The notes: a model not told the origin generated them from the letters alone. A DNA stretch of 64,000 nt from an uncultured Aquimarina sp. (GCA_947496555.1 CANMDH010000005.1:92301-156300); one strand, 5' to 3'; positions 30,339 to 39,904 are shown, numbered from the stretch's first letter. A program made the numbers and translations.

Positions 30339-30890
30339 ATGGCTTATATCCCAAGATTAAAACAAGAGTACAAAGACAGAGTAGTGTCTGCTCTTACAGA
30401 AGAATTCAGCTATGATAATGTAATGCAAGTGCCAAAGCTTAAAAAAATTGTTTTAAGTAGAGGTGTTGGAGCAGCGGTAGCTGATAAGAAGTTGATTGAC
30501 TACGCGGTAGATGAATTAACAACAATCACTGGTCAAAAAGCTGTAGCAACAATATCTAAAAAGGATGTTGCTTCTTTCAAATTACGTAAAGGAATGCCAA
30601 TTGGAGCTAAGGTTACGTTACGAGGAGAGAGAATGTACGAATTTTTGGATCGTTTAATTACTTCAGCTTTACCACGTGTAAGAGACTTCAATGGAATTAA
30701 AGCTACTGGTTTTGACGGTAGAGGTAACTATTCTTTAGGAATTTTAGAACAGATTATCTTCCCAGAAATTGATATCGATAAGGTAAATAAAATTTCAGGA
30801 ATGAACATCACGTTCGAAACTTCTGCGAAGACTGATAAAGAAGCAAAATCATTGTTAACCGAACTAGGATTACCTTTTAAAAAGAATTAA
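30339..30890 (+). CDS. rplE: 50S ribosomal protein L5
   Basis: 183 residues, binds 5S rRNA in the central protuberance. [20 protein letters not shown] and [20 protein letters not shown] are typical. Two bases separate it from rpsN. Confidence 0.98.
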   Translation: MAYIPRLKQEYKDRVVSALTEEFSYDNVMQVPKLKKIVLSRGVGAAVADKKLIDYAVDELTTITGQKAVATISKKDVASFKLRKGMPIGAKVTLRGERMYEFLDRLITSALPRVRDFNGIKATGFDGRGNYSLGILEQIIFPEIDIDKVNKISGMNITFETSAKTDKEAKSLLTELGLPFKKN

Positions 30891-30892
30891 TT

Positions 30893-31162
30893 ATGGCTAA
30901 AGAATCAATGAAAGCCCGTGAGGTGAAGAGAGCAAAAACTGTAGCTAAATATGCTGAAAAACGTAAAGCTTTAAAAGAAGCAGGAGATTATGAAGCATTA
31001 CAAAAGTTGCCAAAAAATGCGTCTCCGATCCGTATGCATAATCGTTGTAAGTTAACAGGAAGACCAAAAGGTTATATACGTCAATTTGGAATTTCTCGTG
31101 TAACTTTCAGAGAGATGGCTAATAAAGGATTAATTCCAGGGGTAACCAAAGCTAGTTGGTAA
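30893..31162 (+). CDS. rpsN: 30S ribosomal protein S14, zinc-free form
   Basis: 89 residues. [19 protein letters not shown] is the S14 core. Only one cysteine remains where zinc-binding S14 proteins carry CxxC pairs, so this is the zinc-independent (C-minus) type. A 68-bp structured gap follows. Confidence 0.98.
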   Translation: MAKESMKAREVKRAKTVAKYAEKRKALKEAGDYEALQKLPKNASPIRMHNRCKLTGRPKGYIRQFGISRVTFREMANKGLIPGVTKASW

Positions 31163-31179
31163 TAATAAAGTAAATTAAT

Positions 31180-31217
31180 TGGTATAAGGTTCAACCAAAA
31201 ATTGAAAACCAATACCA
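31180..31217 (+). promoter_or_regulatory. Stem-loop in the rpsH leader
   Basis: TGGTAT (31180-31185) pairs with ATACCA (31212-31217). Inside, GGTT-CAA pairs with TTG-AA-AACC around a 7-nt loop, giving a bulged extended hairpin that ends 14 nt before the rpsH ATG. No T run follows, so it is not a terminator. S8 controls its own operon through a bulged helix in other bacteria; that S8 is the ligand here is inference. Confidence 0.5.
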
Positions 31218-31230
31218 TAAACTATAAACA

Positions 31231-31629
31231 ATGAATACAGATCCTATTGCAGATTATTTAACCAGAATTCGTAATGCAAACAGTGCTCAGCATAGAGTTG
31301 TTGAGATCCCAGCATCAAAGGTTAAAAAAGAGATCACTAAAATATTATTCGATCAAGGATATATTTTAAGTTATAAGTTTGAAGATAATACTACTCAAGG
31401 TACTATCAAGATAGCACTGAAATACAATAAGATGACCAAAGAACCTGTAATAAAAGAATTACAGAGAATCAGTAAACCTGGTCTTCGTAAGTATGCTGGA
31501 GCTAGTGATATACCAAGAATTCTTAATGGCTTAGGTATCGCAATCGTGTCAACTTCTCATGGAGTAATGACCGGTAAACGAGCAAAACAAGAGAATGTTG
31601 GTGGAGAGGTACTTTGTTACGTATATTAA
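31231..31629 (+). CDS. rpsH: 30S ribosomal protein S8
   Basis: 132 residues, binds the central domain of 16S rRNA. It starts [15 protein letters not shown] and ends with the [20 protein letters not shown] motif. It is a known autoregulator of spc-type operons, which fits the hairpin just upstream. Confidence 0.98.
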   Translation: MNTDPIADYLTRIRNANSAQHRVVEIPASKVKKEITKILFDQGYILSYKFEDNTTQGTIKIALKYNKMTKEPVIKELQRISKPGLRKYAGASDIPRILNGLGIAIVSTSHGVMTGKRAKQENVGGEVLCYVY

Positions 31630-31650
31630 CAGTATAAAAGACAAAAAGAA

Positions 31651-32193
31651 ATGTCAAGAATAGGAAAAAATCCAGTAACTATTCCGTCTGGTGTCACTGT
31701 AGAAGTGACAGGTAATGTTGTTACTGTTAAAGGAAAATTAGGAGAGCTTTCTCAAGAGATTGACAGTATTGCTGTGAAGGTTGAAGAAGGACAAGTGGTT
31801 CTAGAAAGACCAAGCGAAGCCAAAGATCATAAAGCAAAACACGGTTTATACAGAGCTTTGATCAATAATATGGTTATTGGTGTTTCTGAAGGTTTTACCA
31901 AAGAGTTAGAATTAGTAGGAGTTGGATACAGAGCTTCTAACCAAGGTCAAAAATTAGATTTGGCTTTAGGATTCTCTCACAGTATAGTTATGGACCTTGC
32001 TCCAGAAGTGAAGGTTGAAACTATTTCTGAAAAAGGTAAAAACCCTATTGTAAAATTAACTTCTCATGACAAACAACTGGTAGGACAGATAGCAGCTAAG
32101 ATTAGAGGCTTCCGTAAGCCAGAACCTTACAAAGGGAAGGGAATTAAATTCGTAGGAGAACAATTAAGAAGAAAAGCAGGTAAATCTGCATAA
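31651..32193 (+). CDS. rplF: 50S ribosomal protein L6
   Basis: 180 residues with the duplicated L6 fold; [18 protein letters not shown] at the start and [20 protein letters not shown] near the end are diagnostic. Canonical between S8 and L18. Confidence 0.98.
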   Translation: MSRIGKNPVTIPSGVTVEVTGNVVTVKGKLGELSQEIDSIAVKVEEGQVVLERPSEAKDHKAKHGLYRALINNMVIGVSEGFTKELELVGVGYRASNQGQKLDLALGFSHSIVMDLAPEVKVETISEKGKNPIVKLTSHDKQLVGQIAAKIRGFRKPEPYKGKGIKFVGEQLRRKAGKSA

Positions 32194-32204
32194 TAACTAA
32201 CGTT

Positions 32205-32561
32205 ATGGCATTCTCAAAAGAATCAAGAAGATTAAAAATAAGAAAGCGAATCCGCGGTAGAGTAAGCGGAACAGAACAACGTCCTAGATTATCTGTTTTT
32301 AGAAGTAATAAAGAAATCTATGCTCAAATCATAGATGACGTAACTGGTAAGACTATCAGTTCGGCTTCTTCAAGAGATAAAGACATTGCTTCGGCATCTG
32401 GAAATAAAATTGAAATAGCAAACTTGGTTGGAAAAGCACTTGCTGAAAAAGCTAAGAAAGCTGGAGTTGAAACAGTATCTTTTGATAGAGGAGGATATTT
32501 GTATCACGGTAGAGTAAAATCATTAGCTGAAGGAGCTAGAGAAGCAGGACTTAAATTCTAA
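32205..32561 (+). CDS. rplR: 50S ribosomal protein L18
   Basis: 118 residues, a 5S rRNA binder. [20 protein letters not shown] and [20 protein letters not shown] are typical. It is 6 bp before rpsE. Confidence 0.98.
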   Translation: MAFSKESRRLKIRKRIRGRVSGTEQRPRLSVFRSNKEIYAQIIDDVTGKTISSASSRDKDIASASGNKIEIANLVGKALAEKAKKAGVETVSFDRGGYLYHGRVKSLAEGAREAGLKF

Positions 32562-32567
32562 GAAATT

Positions 32568-33092
32568 ATGTATCAAAAATATAAAAACGCAGAATTAGTA
32601 AAACCAAGTGGACTTGAGCTTAAAGACCGTTTAGTTGGTGTTCAACGTGTTACTAAGGTAACTAAAGGTGGTAGAGCATTTGGATTCTCTGCAATTGTTG
32701 TTGTAGGAGATGAAAATGGTGTTGTAGGTCATGGTTTAGGTAAGTCTAAGGAAGTTGCAGAAGCTATTGCTAAAGCGGTAGAAGATGCAAAAAAGAATTT
32801 AGTTCGTATACCTTTGCATAAAGGAACATTACCTCATGAGCAAAAAGGTAAATATGGGGGAGCTAGAGTGTTATTAATGCCTGCAGCAACAGGTACCGGA
32901 GTTATCGCTGGTGGTGCAATTCGTGCGGTATTAGAAGCAGTAGGAGTACACGACGTACTTTCTAAGAATCAAGGATCGTCTAACCCACACAATGTGGTGA
33001 AAGCAACATTTGATGCTTTGTTACAATTGCGAAGTGCGCAACAAGTAGCTGCTCAGCGTGGTGTTTCACTTGAAAAAGTGTTTAAAGGATAA
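32568..33092 (+). CDS. rpsE: 30S ribosomal protein S5
   Basis: 174 residues. The RNA-binding fold ([20 protein letters not shown]) and the [20 protein letters not shown] motif are intact. It lines the mRNA channel and affects decoding accuracy. Eleven bases before rpmD. Confidence 0.98.
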   Translation: MYQKYKNAELVKPSGLELKDRLVGVQRVTKVTKGGRAFGFSAIVVVGDENGVVGHGLGKSKEVAEAIAKAVEDAKKNLVRIPLHKGTLPHEQKGKYGGARVLLMPAATGTGVIAGGAIRAVLEAVGVHDVLSKNQGSSNPHNVVKATFDALLQLRSAQQVAAQRGVSLEKVFKG

Positions 33093-33103
33093 ATAAAGGA
33101 ACG

Positions 33104-33283
33104 ATGGCAAAGATTAAAATTACTAAAGTAAAAAGTGCAATTAATCGCACTCAAAGACAAAAGAGAACCCTAGAGGCTCTAGGTCTTAAAAAGATCGGCC
33201 AGGTTGTGGAGCATGATAATACTCCTAATATCCTTGGGATGGTAAATAAAGTTAAACATTTAGTTTCGGTTGAAACAAAATAA
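33104..33283 (+). CDS. rpmD: 50S ribosomal protein L30
   Basis: A 59-residue frame read directly from the sequence: it begins MAKIKITKVKSAINRTQRQK and contains TLEALGLKKIG and NTPNILGMVNKVKHLVSVE, the L30 fold. It fills the gap between rpsE and rplO, where L30 is expected. Its start is preceded by AAAGGA at short spacing, one of the few SD-like sites in this cluster. Confidence 0.96.
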   Translation: MAKIKITKVKSAINRTQRQKRTLEALGLKKIGQVVEHDNTPNILGMVNKVKHLVSVETK

Positions 33284-33292
33284 TAATAGCAC

Positions 33293-33745
33293 ATGGATTT
33301 AAGTAACTTAAAACCTGCTGCAGGTTCGGTAAAAAATAACAATAAGCGAGTTGGTCGTGGACAAGGTTCTGGAAAAGGTGGAACTTCTACACGAGGGCAT
33401 AAAGGAGCAAAGTCTCGTTCTGGATATTCTAGAAAGATAGGTTTCGAAGGAGGGCAAATGCCACTTCAAAGACGTGTTCCTAAATTCGGTTTCAAGAACA
33501 TCAATAGAAAAGAATATCAAGGGATTAACCTAGATACACTACAGAAATTAGTGGATGAAGGAAAAATCAAAGATACTGTTGATCTAGATGTAATCTTGGC
33601 TACTCGTCTTGCTGGGAAAAATGATTTGGTTAAGATACTGGGAAGAGGTGAATTGAAGGCAAAACTAAAAGTCTCGGCTCACAAATTTACAGCCACGGCA
33701 AAAGCAGCTATCGAAGCAGCTGGTGGTGAAGCAGTAACCTTATAA
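33293..33745 (+). CDS. rplO: 50S ribosomal protein L15
   Basis: 150 residues; the N-terminal extension KRVGRGQGSGKGGTSTRGHK, which threads into 23S rRNA, and the RRVPKFGFKN motif are diagnostic. It is 10 bp before secY. Confidence 0.98.
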   Translation: MDLSNLKPAAGSVKNNNKRVGRGQGSGKGGTSTRGHKGAKSRSGYSRKIGFEGGQMPLQRRVPKFGFKNINRKEYQGINLDTLQKLVDEGKIKDTVDLDVILATRLAGKNDLVKILGRGELKAKLKVSAHKFTATAKAAIEAAGGEAVTL

Positions 33746-33755
33746 TAAACAATTC

Positions 33756-35093
33756 ATGAAATTTATTGATACAATAAAGAACATTTGGAGAATCGAAGAA
33801 CTAAAAAACAGAATCTTGGTTACGCTGGGATTGCTTTTAGTATATCGTTTTGGAGCACAAGTTGTACTTCCTGGTGTGGATGCAGCTGAATTAGCAAATT
33901 TAGGTACTCAAACTCAAGATGGTTTGCTAGGTTTGCTTAATGCATTTACCGGAGGAGCATTTGCTAATGCATCAGTGTTTGCACTTGGTATTATGCCATA
34001 TATTTCTGCTTCTATTGTGGTTCAGTTAATGGGTATTGCGATACCTTATTTACAAAAACTACAAAAAGAAGGAGAGAGTGGTAGAAAAAAAATTAATCAA
34101 ATTACACGTTGGTTAACAATTGCAATTACCTTGGTACAAGGTCCTGGATATATTTATAATTTATTTGCAACACTACCTGGTGAAGCATTTGTAATTCCTA
34201 GCCAGACTGTTTTTGTTGTGTCTTCAGTAATAATTCTTACCACAGGGTGTATTTTTGCAATGTGGCTGGGTGAGAAAATAACAGATAAAGGTATAGGTAA
34301 TGGTATCTCATTATTGATAATGGTGGGGATTATTGCAACACTACCTCAATCATTCGTTCAGAACTTTATCTCTAGAACTTCTGGAGAAGGTGGAGATATT
34401 ATCATGGTGTTGATTGAATTGGTTATCTGGTTTGTAATTATTCTAGCTTCTGTGTTGTTAGTAATGGCCGTTCGTCAGGTTCCCGTGCAATACGCTAGAA
34501 GAACTGCTGGTGGAGGATATGAGAAGAATGTTTTTGGTTCTCGCCAATATATTCCTTTGAAGTTAAATGCATCTGGTGTTATGCCAATCATTTTTGCACA
34601 GGCGATTATGTTTGTTCCTGCTGCAGTGGCTGGTCTTTCTGATTCAGAAACTTCGCAAGGTGTGGCAGCTGCGTTTAGTGATATATTTGGATTTTGGTAC
34701 AATGTTTTATTTGCTTTATTAATTATTGTATTTACGTATTTCTATACAGCGATTACGGTTCCGACTAATAAAATGGCGGATGATTTAAAGCGTAGCGGAG
34801 GTTTTATTCCGGGGATTCGTCCGGGAAGCGAAACGTCTGAATATTTAGATAAAATTATGTCTCAAATTACATTGCCTGGATCAATATTTTTAGCACTGAT
34901 TGCAATATTTCCTGCAATTGCAGTTAAATTACTTAGTGTTCAGCAAGGTTGGGCGTTGTTTTTTGGAGGAACTTCCTTACTGATTATGGTCGGAGTAGCT
35001 ATAGATACAATGCAACAGGTAAATTCATATTTGTTGAACAGACATTATGATGGATTAATGAAATCTGGTAAAAACCGAAAAGCAGTAGCATAA
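33756..35093 (+). CDS. secY: Protein translocase subunit SecY
   Basis: A 445-residue inner membrane channel subunit of the Sec translocon. Ten membrane spans can be counted. The plug-proximal start ([16 protein letters not shown]), the [20 protein letters not shown] loop and the cytoplasmic loop near [20 protein letters not shown] are in place. Its stop overlaps the infA start; no map or adk gene lies between, unlike many bacteria. Confidence 0.98.
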   Translation: MKFIDTIKNIWRIEELKNRILVTLGLLLVYRFGAQVVLPGVDAAELANLGTQTQDGLLGLLNAFTGGAFANASVFALGIMPYISASIVVQLMGIAIPYLQKLQKEGESGRKKINQITRWLTIAITLVQGPGYIYNLFATLPGEAFVIPSQTVFVVSSVIILTTGCIFAMWLGEKITDKGIGNGISLLIMVGIIATLPQSFVQNFISRTSGEGGDIIMVLIELVIWFVIILASVLLVMAVRQVPVQYARRTAGGGYEKNVFGSRQYIPLKLNASGVMPIIFAQAIMFVPAAVAGLSDSETSQGVAAAFSDIFGFWYNVLFALLIIVFTYFYTAITVPTNKMADDLKRSGGFIPGIRPGSETSEYLDKIMSQITLPGSIFLALIAIFPAIAVKLLSVQQGWALFFGGTSLLIMVGVAIDTMQQVNSYLLNRHYDGLMKSGKNRKAVA

Positions 35094-35308
35094 TGGCAAA
35101 ACAACCGGCAATAGAACAGGATGGAAGTATTATTGAAGCATTGTCTAATGCAATGTTTCGTGTTGAGCTTGAAAACGGTCACGTTGTGACTGCACATATC
35201 TCTGGTAAAATGCGTATGCATTACATTAAATTATTGCCTGGAGACAAAGTAAAGTTAGAGATGAGTCCTTACGACTTATCAAAGGCTCGTATAACATATA
35301 GATACTAA
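35093..35308 (+). CDS. infA: Translation initiation factor IF-1
   Basis: 71 residues, a single OB-fold ([20 protein letters not shown], then [20 protein letters not shown]). It binds the 30S A site during initiation. It is translationally coupled to secY by a TAATG overlap. A promoter and structured leader follow before rpmJ. Confidence 0.98.
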   Translation: MAKQPAIEQDGSIIEALSNAMFRVELENGHVVTAHISGKMRMHYIKLLPGDKVKLEMSPYDLSKARITYRY

Positions 35309-35345
35309 TTAATTTAAGAATATTAGGTTATTAAGATTTTTTCCG

Positions 35346-35353
35346 TAATTTTG
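35346..35353 (+). promoter_or_regulatory. Internal promoter before rpmJ
   Basis: TAATTTTG, an exact TAnnTTTG match followed by CAGGCTG, as at other flavobacterial ribosomal promoters. It lies 80 bp before rpmJ and would drive rpmJ-rpsM-rpsK. No clear -33 TTG. Confidence 0.6.
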
Positions 35354-35357
35354 CAGG

Positions 35358-35407
35358 CTGAAAAAATCTTGTTAATGGATACTTCTGAGAAGCAATATGT
35401 TTTTCAG
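35358..35407 (+). promoter_or_regulatory. Stem-loop leader of rpmJ
   Basis: CTGAAAAA (35358-35365) pairs perfectly with TTTTTCAG (35400-35407) and encloses CTTC-TGA-GAAG (35382-35392). It starts right at the predicted transcription start and ends 18 nt before the rpmJ ATG, so it would form the 5' end of the transcript. Confidence 0.55.
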
Positions 35408-35425
35408 TAAATAAATAACAAAAAG

Positions 35426-35542
35426 ATGAAAGTTAGAGCATCAATAAAAAAAAGAAGTGCCGAGTGCAAGATTGTGCGTAGAAAAGGCCGACTTTACGTG
35501 ATTAATAAAAAGAATCCTAGATTTAAACAAAGACAAGGGTAA
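35426..35542 (+). CDS. rpmJ: 50S ribosomal protein L36, zinc-free form
   Basis: A 38-residue frame read directly: [20 protein letters not shown] followed by [18 protein letters not shown]. Zinc-binding L36 has three Cys and a His; here one Cys remains, so it is the C-minus type. Two bases separate it from rpsM. Confidence 0.97.
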   Translation: MKVRASIKKRSAECKIVRRKGRLYVINKKNPRFKQRQG

Positions 35543-35544
35543 TT

Positions 35545-35919
35545 ATGGCAAGAATTGCAGGGGTAGATATACCTAAACAAAAGCGAGGAGTTATAGCATT
35601 AACCTATATCTTCGGAATTGGTAGAAGTAGAGCTAAGGAAATTTTAGCTAATGCCAAAGTAGATGAAAGTATTAAAGTTTCTGATTGGGATGATGATCAA
35701 ATTGGTCGTATCCGTGAAGCTGTAGGTGCCTATACCATAGAAGGAGAATTAAGGTCTGAAGTACAGTTAAATATCAAGCGTCTTATGGATATAGGATGTT
35801 ATAGAGGTATACGTCACAGATCTGGATTACCTCTTAGAGGACAACGCACTAAGAATAATTCTAGAACACGTAAAGGAAGAAGAAAAACAGTTGCTAACAA
35901 GAAAAAAGCGACTAAATAA
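35545..35919 (+). CDS. rpsM: 30S ribosomal protein S13
   Basis: 124 residues in the 30S head, contacting tRNA and L5. [20 protein letters not shown] and [20 protein letters not shown] are diagnostic. Eight bases before rpsK. Confidence 0.98.
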   Translation: MARIAGVDIPKQKRGVIALTYIFGIGRSRAKEILANAKVDESIKVSDWDDDQIGRIREAVGAYTIEGELRSEVQLNIKRLMDIGCYRGIRHRSGLPLRGQRTKNNSRTRKGRRKTVANKKKATK

Positions 35920-35927
35920 TAAGTAGT

Positions 35928-36311
35928 ATGGCAAAGTCAACTTCAAAAAAACGTAAAGTAATAGTTGAATCTGTTGGGGAAGCACACGTAACAGCTTCTT
36001 TTAACAACATTATTATTTCGCTGACCAATAAAAAAGGAGATGTAATTTCTTGGTCTTCTGCAGGTAAAATGGGATTCAGAGGATCTAAAAAGAATACACC
36101 TTATGCTGCGCAATTAGCCGCCGAAGATGCTGCAGGTGTTGCTATTGAAGCAGGATTGAAAAAGGTGAAGGTTTATGTAAAAGGACCAGGAAACGGTAGA
36201 GAGTCTGCAATTCGTTCTATTCACAATGCAGGTATAGAGGTTACAGAAATTATAGACGTAACACCAATGCCGCACAACGGATGCCGTCCTCCTAAAAGAC
36301 GTAGAGTTTAA
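35928..36311 (+). CDS. rpsK: 30S ribosomal protein S11
   Basis: 127 residues lining the 30S platform near the anti-Shine-Dalgarno end. [20 protein letters not shown] and the C-terminal [17 protein letters not shown] are diagnostic. A 131-bp gap with two hairpins follows before rpsD. Confidence 0.98.
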   Translation: MAKSTSKKRKVIVESVGEAHVTASFNNIIISLTNKKGDVISWSSAGKMGFRGSKKNTPYAAQLAAEDAAGVAIEAGLKKVKVYVKGPGNGRESAIRSIHNAGIEVTEIIDVTPMPHNGCRPPKRRRV

Positions 36312-36316
36312 TTTTT

Positions 36317-36338
36317 ATCCCGAAACTTGTTTCGGGAT
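36317..36338 (+). terminator. Terminator-like hairpin between rpsK and rpsD
   Basis: ATCCCGAAAC pairs with GTTTCGGGAT (10 bp, tight loop), followed by CTCTTTATATT. The T run is weak, so termination is probably partial. Its position directly after rpsK suggests it thins transcription into rpsD. Confidence 0.6.
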
Positions 36339-36374
36339 CTCTTTATATTATAACATAAATAAGTAAATCTAAAT

Positions 36375-36423
36375 GAGGAGTATTGATTATCGAAGGAAAG
36401 TGACCTTAATTCATAATCACCTC
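36375..36423 (+). promoter_or_regulatory. Stem-loop leader of rpsD
   Basis: GAGG (36375-36378) pairs with CCTC (36420-36423), GATTAT (36385-36390) with ATAATC (36413-36418), and AAGG (36393-36396) with CCTT (36404-36407) around a 7-nt loop. Three stacked helices with internal loops end 19 nt before the rpsD ATG. S4 is the autoregulator of the alpha operon in E. coli and Bacillus; binding here is inferred from position. Confidence 0.55.
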
Positions 36424-36442
36424 AATAACTAAATTATTAATA

Positions 36443-37048
36443 ATGGCAAGATATACTGGTCCAAAAACTAAAATCGCTCGTAAATTTGGAGAAGCGATTT
36501 TCGGAGACGATAAGTCCTTCGAAAAAAGAAATTACCCTCCTGGGCAACATGGAAACAACAGACGTAGAGGTAAGAAAAGTGAATATGCTATCCAGTTAAT
36601 GGAAAAGCAAAAAGCTAAATATACCTATGGAATCCTTGAACGTCAGTTCCGTAACATGTTCGAAAAAGCAACACGTGCACAAGGGATTACCGGTGAGGTA
36701 TTACTTCAACTATGTGAATCTCGTTTGGACAATGTAGTGTTTAGAATGGGATTGGCAAACTCTCGTAGAGGAGCAAGACAGCTGGTTTCTCATAGACACA
36801 TAACTGTAAATGGAAAGCAAGTGAATATACCTTCTTACCAATTAAAAGCTGGAGATGTTGTTGGAGTAAGAGAAAAATCAAAATCATTAGAAGTAGTTCA
36901 AAATGCACTTGCTAATAATAGCAAGGTATACGAATGGATTACTTTTAATAATGATACAAAAGAAGGTACTTTTGTGTCGGTACCGGCTAGAATTCAGATT
37001 CCGGAAAACATTAATGAACAATTCATCGTCGAATTATACTCTAAGTAA
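36443..37048 (+). CDS. rpsD: 30S ribosomal protein S4
   Basis: 201 residues, a primary 16S rRNA binder. [20 protein letters not shown] opens it and the S4 domain [20 protein letters not shown] is intact. It lacks the N-terminal Cys-rich zinc site found in some S4 proteins. 23 bp before rpoA. Confidence 0.98.
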   Translation: MARYTGPKTKIARKFGEAIFGDDKSFEKRNYPPGQHGNNRRRGKKSEYAIQLMEKQKAKYTYGILERQFRNMFEKATRAQGITGEVLLQLCESRLDNVVFRMGLANSRRGARQLVSHRHITVNGKQVNIPSYQLKAGDVVGVREKSKSLEVVQNALANNSKVYEWITFNNDTKEGTFVSVPARIQIPENINEQFIVELYSK

Positions 37049-37071
37049 TAACTCTAAGAAGAAACAATAAC

Positions 37072-38064
37072 ATGGCAATATTAAATTTTCAGAAGCCCGA
37101 TAAAGTTATCATGATCGACTCTACTGAGTTCGATGGTAAATTTGAATTTAGACCATTAGAACCAGGGTATGGATTAACGGTAGGTAATGCTTTACGAAGA
37201 GTTTTGCTGTCTTCTTTAGAAGGATTCGCTATAACTTCTCTTAGAATAGAAGGTGTAGATCACGAGTTCTCAACTATTTCTGGAGTAGTAGAGGATGTTA
37301 CAGAGATTATCCTAAACCTTAAGCAAGTACGTTTCAAGCGTCAAATTGAGGATATAGATAATGAGTCTGTTACAATCTCTATTTCAGGTCAGGAACAATT
37401 AGTCGCTGGTGATTTTCAGAAATTTATTTCTGGCTTCCAAGTGCTAAATCCTGATTTAGTTATCTGCAATATGGATAAGAAAGTAGCACTTAACCTTGAA
37501 ATTACTATCGAGAAAGGTAGAGGTTATGTACCTGCTGAAGAAAATAAGAAAGCAAACGCTCCTATAGGAACCATTTTTACGGATTCTATTTACACGCCAA
37601 TCAAAAATGTTAAGTATAGCATTGAGAACTATCGTGTAGAGCAAAAAACCGATTACGAAAAATTAGTTTTCGAAATTGTGACTGATGGGTCTATTCATCC
37701 GAAAGATGCATTAACAGAAGCAGCTAAAATATTAATCCATCACTTCATGTTATTCTCAGATGAGCGTATCACATTAGAAGCCGATGAGATTGCTCAAACT
37801 GAAACTTATGATGAAGAATCACTTCACATGAGACAGTTGTTAAAAACTAAGTTAATCGATATGGATCTTTCTGTACGTGCACTTAACTGTTTGAAAGCTG
37901 CAGAAGTAGATACTTTGGGTGACTTAGTATCATATAACAAAAATGACTTAATGAAGTTCCGTAACTTTGGTAAGAAGTCTTTAACAGAACTTGAAGAGCT
38001 AGTTAATGTTAAAGGACTTAACTTTGGTATGGATCTTTCAAAATACAAATTAGATAAAGACTAA
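37072..38064 (+). CDS. rpoA: DNA-directed RNA polymerase subunit alpha
   Basis: 330 residues. The N-terminal dimerisation domain ([20 protein letters not shown]) and the C-terminal DNA- and activator-binding domain ([20 protein letters not shown]-type region, [15 protein letters not shown]) are both complete. Canonical position between rpsD and rplQ. Confidence 0.98.
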   Translation: MAILNFQKPDKVIMIDSTEFDGKFEFRPLEPGYGLTVGNALRRVLLSSLEGFAITSLRIEGVDHEFSTISGVVEDVTEIILNLKQVRFKRQIEDIDNESVTISISGQEQLVAGDFQKFISGFQVLNPDLVICNMDKKVALNLEITIEKGRGYVPAEENKKANAPIGTIFTDSIYTPIKNVKYSIENYRVEQKTDYEKLVFEIVTDGSIHPKDALTEAAKILIHHFMLFSDERITLEADEIAQTETYDEESLHMRQLLKTKLIDMDLSVRALNCLKAAEVDTLGDLVSYNKNDLMKFRNFGKKSLTELEELVNVKGLNFGMDLSKYKLDKD

Positions 38065-38066
38065 TC

Positions 38067-38111
38067 CATCATAATTTGCTCTCTGCAAGAGGCGGATTGA
38101 GCAAGATGATG
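38067..38111 (+). promoter_or_regulatory. Stem-loop leader of rplQ
   Basis: CATCAT (38067-38072) pairs with ATGATG (38106-38111), TTGCTC (38076-38081) with GAGCAA (38099-38104), and a small inner hairpin CTCT-GCA-AGAG lies inside. The element starts 2 bp after the rpoA stop and ends 16 nt before the rplQ ATG. It has no T run, so it is not a terminator. Confidence 0.55.
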
Positions 38112-38127
38112 ATTAAAATTAAATGTC

Positions 38128-38607
38128 ATGAGACACGGAAAAAAAGTAAATCACTTAGGAAGAAAAACAGCACATCGTAAAGCAATGCTTGCAAACATGG
38201 CTTGTTCCCTAATTGAGCATAAAAGGATCAATACTACGGTAGCTAAAGCTAAGGCGCTTAAGCAATTTGTAGAGCCTTTGGTAACTAAGTCTAAAGAAGA
38301 TACTACGCATAATCGCCGTATCGTTTTCAGTAAACTACGTAACAAATATGCCGTAACTGAATTATTTAGAGACGTAGCTACTAAAGTAGGAGACAGACCA
38401 GGAGGATATACAAGAATTATTAAACTTGGAAATCGTCTTGGGGATAATGCTGACATGGCAATGATCGAATTAGTAGATTATAACGAGCTTTACAACGCTG
38501 GTAAACCTGCTAAGAAGAAAGCAAGAAGAAGAGGAGGTAAAGGAAAGAAAGCTACAGCTGCTCCTGCCGCTCCAGCTCCTGAGACAACAAATTCTGAAGA
38601 AGAATAA
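38128..38607 (+). CDS. rplQ: 50S ribosomal protein L17
   Basis: 159 residues. The core ([40 protein letters not shown]) is followed by a C-terminal extension of about 35 residues rich in Lys, Ala and Pro and ending in Glu, longer than the E. coli protein. It closes the ribosomal cluster and is followed by a strong terminator. Confidence 0.98.
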   Translation: MRHGKKVNHLGRKTAHRKAMLANMACSLIEHKRINTTVAKAKALKQFVEPLVTKSKEDTTHNRRIVFSKLRNKYAVTELFRDVATKVGDRPGGYTRIIKLGNRLGDNADMAMIELVDYNELYNAGKPAKKKARRRGGKGKKATAAPAAPAPETTNSEEE

Positions 38608-38635
38608 ATGAAAAGTGTGAATAACACATAATAAC

Positions 38636-38670
38636 AAAAGGATAAACGTTTGGCGTTTATCCTTTTTTTT
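38636..38670 (+). terminator. Terminator at the end of the ribosomal cluster
   Basis: AAAAGGATAAACG pairs with CGTTTATCCTTTT around TTTGG and is followed by a run of eight T. Strong intrinsic terminator after rplQ. Confidence 0.95.
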
Positions 38671-38674
38671 TGAA

Positions 38675-38682
38675 TAATTTTG
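38675..38682 (+). promoter_or_regulatory. -7 promoter element of carA
   Basis: TAATTTTG (exact TAnnTTTG) directly after the rplQ terminator and 54 bp before the carA start. Confidence 0.6.
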
Positions 38683-38735
38683 GAAAGTTTTTTCCGTACT
38701 GTAAAATAATATTATCAAAAAAATAAAGTAGAAAA

Positions 38736-39854
38736 ATGATGAAATACCAATCCCGAAAAAAAGCAATTCTTTTATTAGCCGATGGCACAATTTTTCATGG
38801 TAAAGCAGTAGGCAGAGAGGGAAGTGCTTTTGGAGAAGTGTGTTTTAATACCGGAATGACTGGTTATCAAGAGATTTTTACAGATCCATCGTATTATGGC
38901 CAGTTGATGGTAGCTACCAACGCACACATTGGAAATTATGGAACTAATGAGGATGAAATGGAGTCGGACTCTATAAAAATCTCAGGCCTTATTGTAAAGA
39001 ATTTTAGCTATGAATATTCAAGAGATCGTGCAGATAGCTCGTTACAAGAATTTTTGGAAAAGTATAACTTACTGGCAATTTCTGATGTAGATACACGTGC
39101 ATTAGTTAGTTATATACGCGATAATGGTGCGATGAATGCTGTAATTTCTACAGAAATTGATGATATTGATAAATTAAAAGAACGATTGGCAGCCGTACCT
39201 AATATGAACGGATTAGAGTTGGCCTCCAAAGTTTCTACCAAAGAGCCGTATTTCTTTGGTGATCCTAATGCTACCTACAAGATTTCTGCATTGGATATTG
39301 GAATAAAGAAAAATATACTGCGCAACCTTGCCAGTAGAGATGCATATATAAAGGTGTTCCCCTATAATGCTTCTTTCGAAGAAATGAGTGAATGGGGACC
39401 GGATGGCTACTTTTTATCCAACGGGCCAGGAGATCCTGAACCACTTACTGAAGCAATTAATACAGCAAAAGAAATATTGGAAAGAGATTTACCATTATTC
39501 GGAATCTGTTTAGGGCATCAAGTAATTGCACTTGCTAATGGGATAAGTACCTACAAAATGCACCACGGACATAGAGGAATAAATCATCCTGTAAAGAACT
39601 TACTCACAAGTAAAGGTGAAATCACCTCGCAGAACCATGGTTTCGCAATAAACAAAGAAGAAACAGAAAACCACGCTAATGTCGAAATCACCCACTTACA
39701 TCTTAACGATGACACGGTAGCCGGAATTAGACTGAAAAATAAAAACTGTTTTTCTGTACAGTATCACCCAGAAGCTAGCCCGGGACCAAATGATTCTACC
39801 TATTTGTTTGATCAGTTTATTGAGAATATCAAAAAAGTAAAAATTACAGTATAA
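38736..39854 (+). CDS. carA: Carbamoyl-phosphate synthase small (glutaminase) subunit
   Basis: 372 residues. It releases ammonia from glutamine for carbamoyl phosphate synthesis, feeding pyrimidine and arginine pathways. The class I glutamine amidotransferase triad is visible: nucleophile Cys258 in FGICLGHQ, and His344/Glu346 in YHPEASPGP. The N-terminal CPSase domain has TGMTGYQEIFTDPSYYGQ. Start at the first of two adjacent ATG codons. carB is not nearby, so the two subunits are coded apart. Confidence 0.97.
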   Translation: MMKYQSRKKAILLLADGTIFHGKAVGREGSAFGEVCFNTGMTGYQEIFTDPSYYGQLMVATNAHIGNYGTNEDEMESDSIKISGLIVKNFSYEYSRDRADSSLQEFLEKYNLLAISDVDTRALVSYIRDNGAMNAVISTEIDDIDKLKERLAAVPNMNGLELASKVSTKEPYFFGDPNATYKISALDIGIKKNILRNLASRDAYIKVFPYNASFEEMSEWGPDGYFLSNGPGDPEPLTEAINTAKEILERDLPLFGICLGHQVIALANGISTYKMHHGHRGINHPVKNLLTSKGEITSQNHGFAINKEETENHANVEITHLHLNDDTVAGIRLKNKNCFSVQYHPEASPGPNDSTYLFDQFIENIKKVKITV

Positions 39855-39904
39855 ATTTTAGGTATAGTTATGTTATTTTTAGTGCGTTTTTGTAATGTGC
39901 TAAC

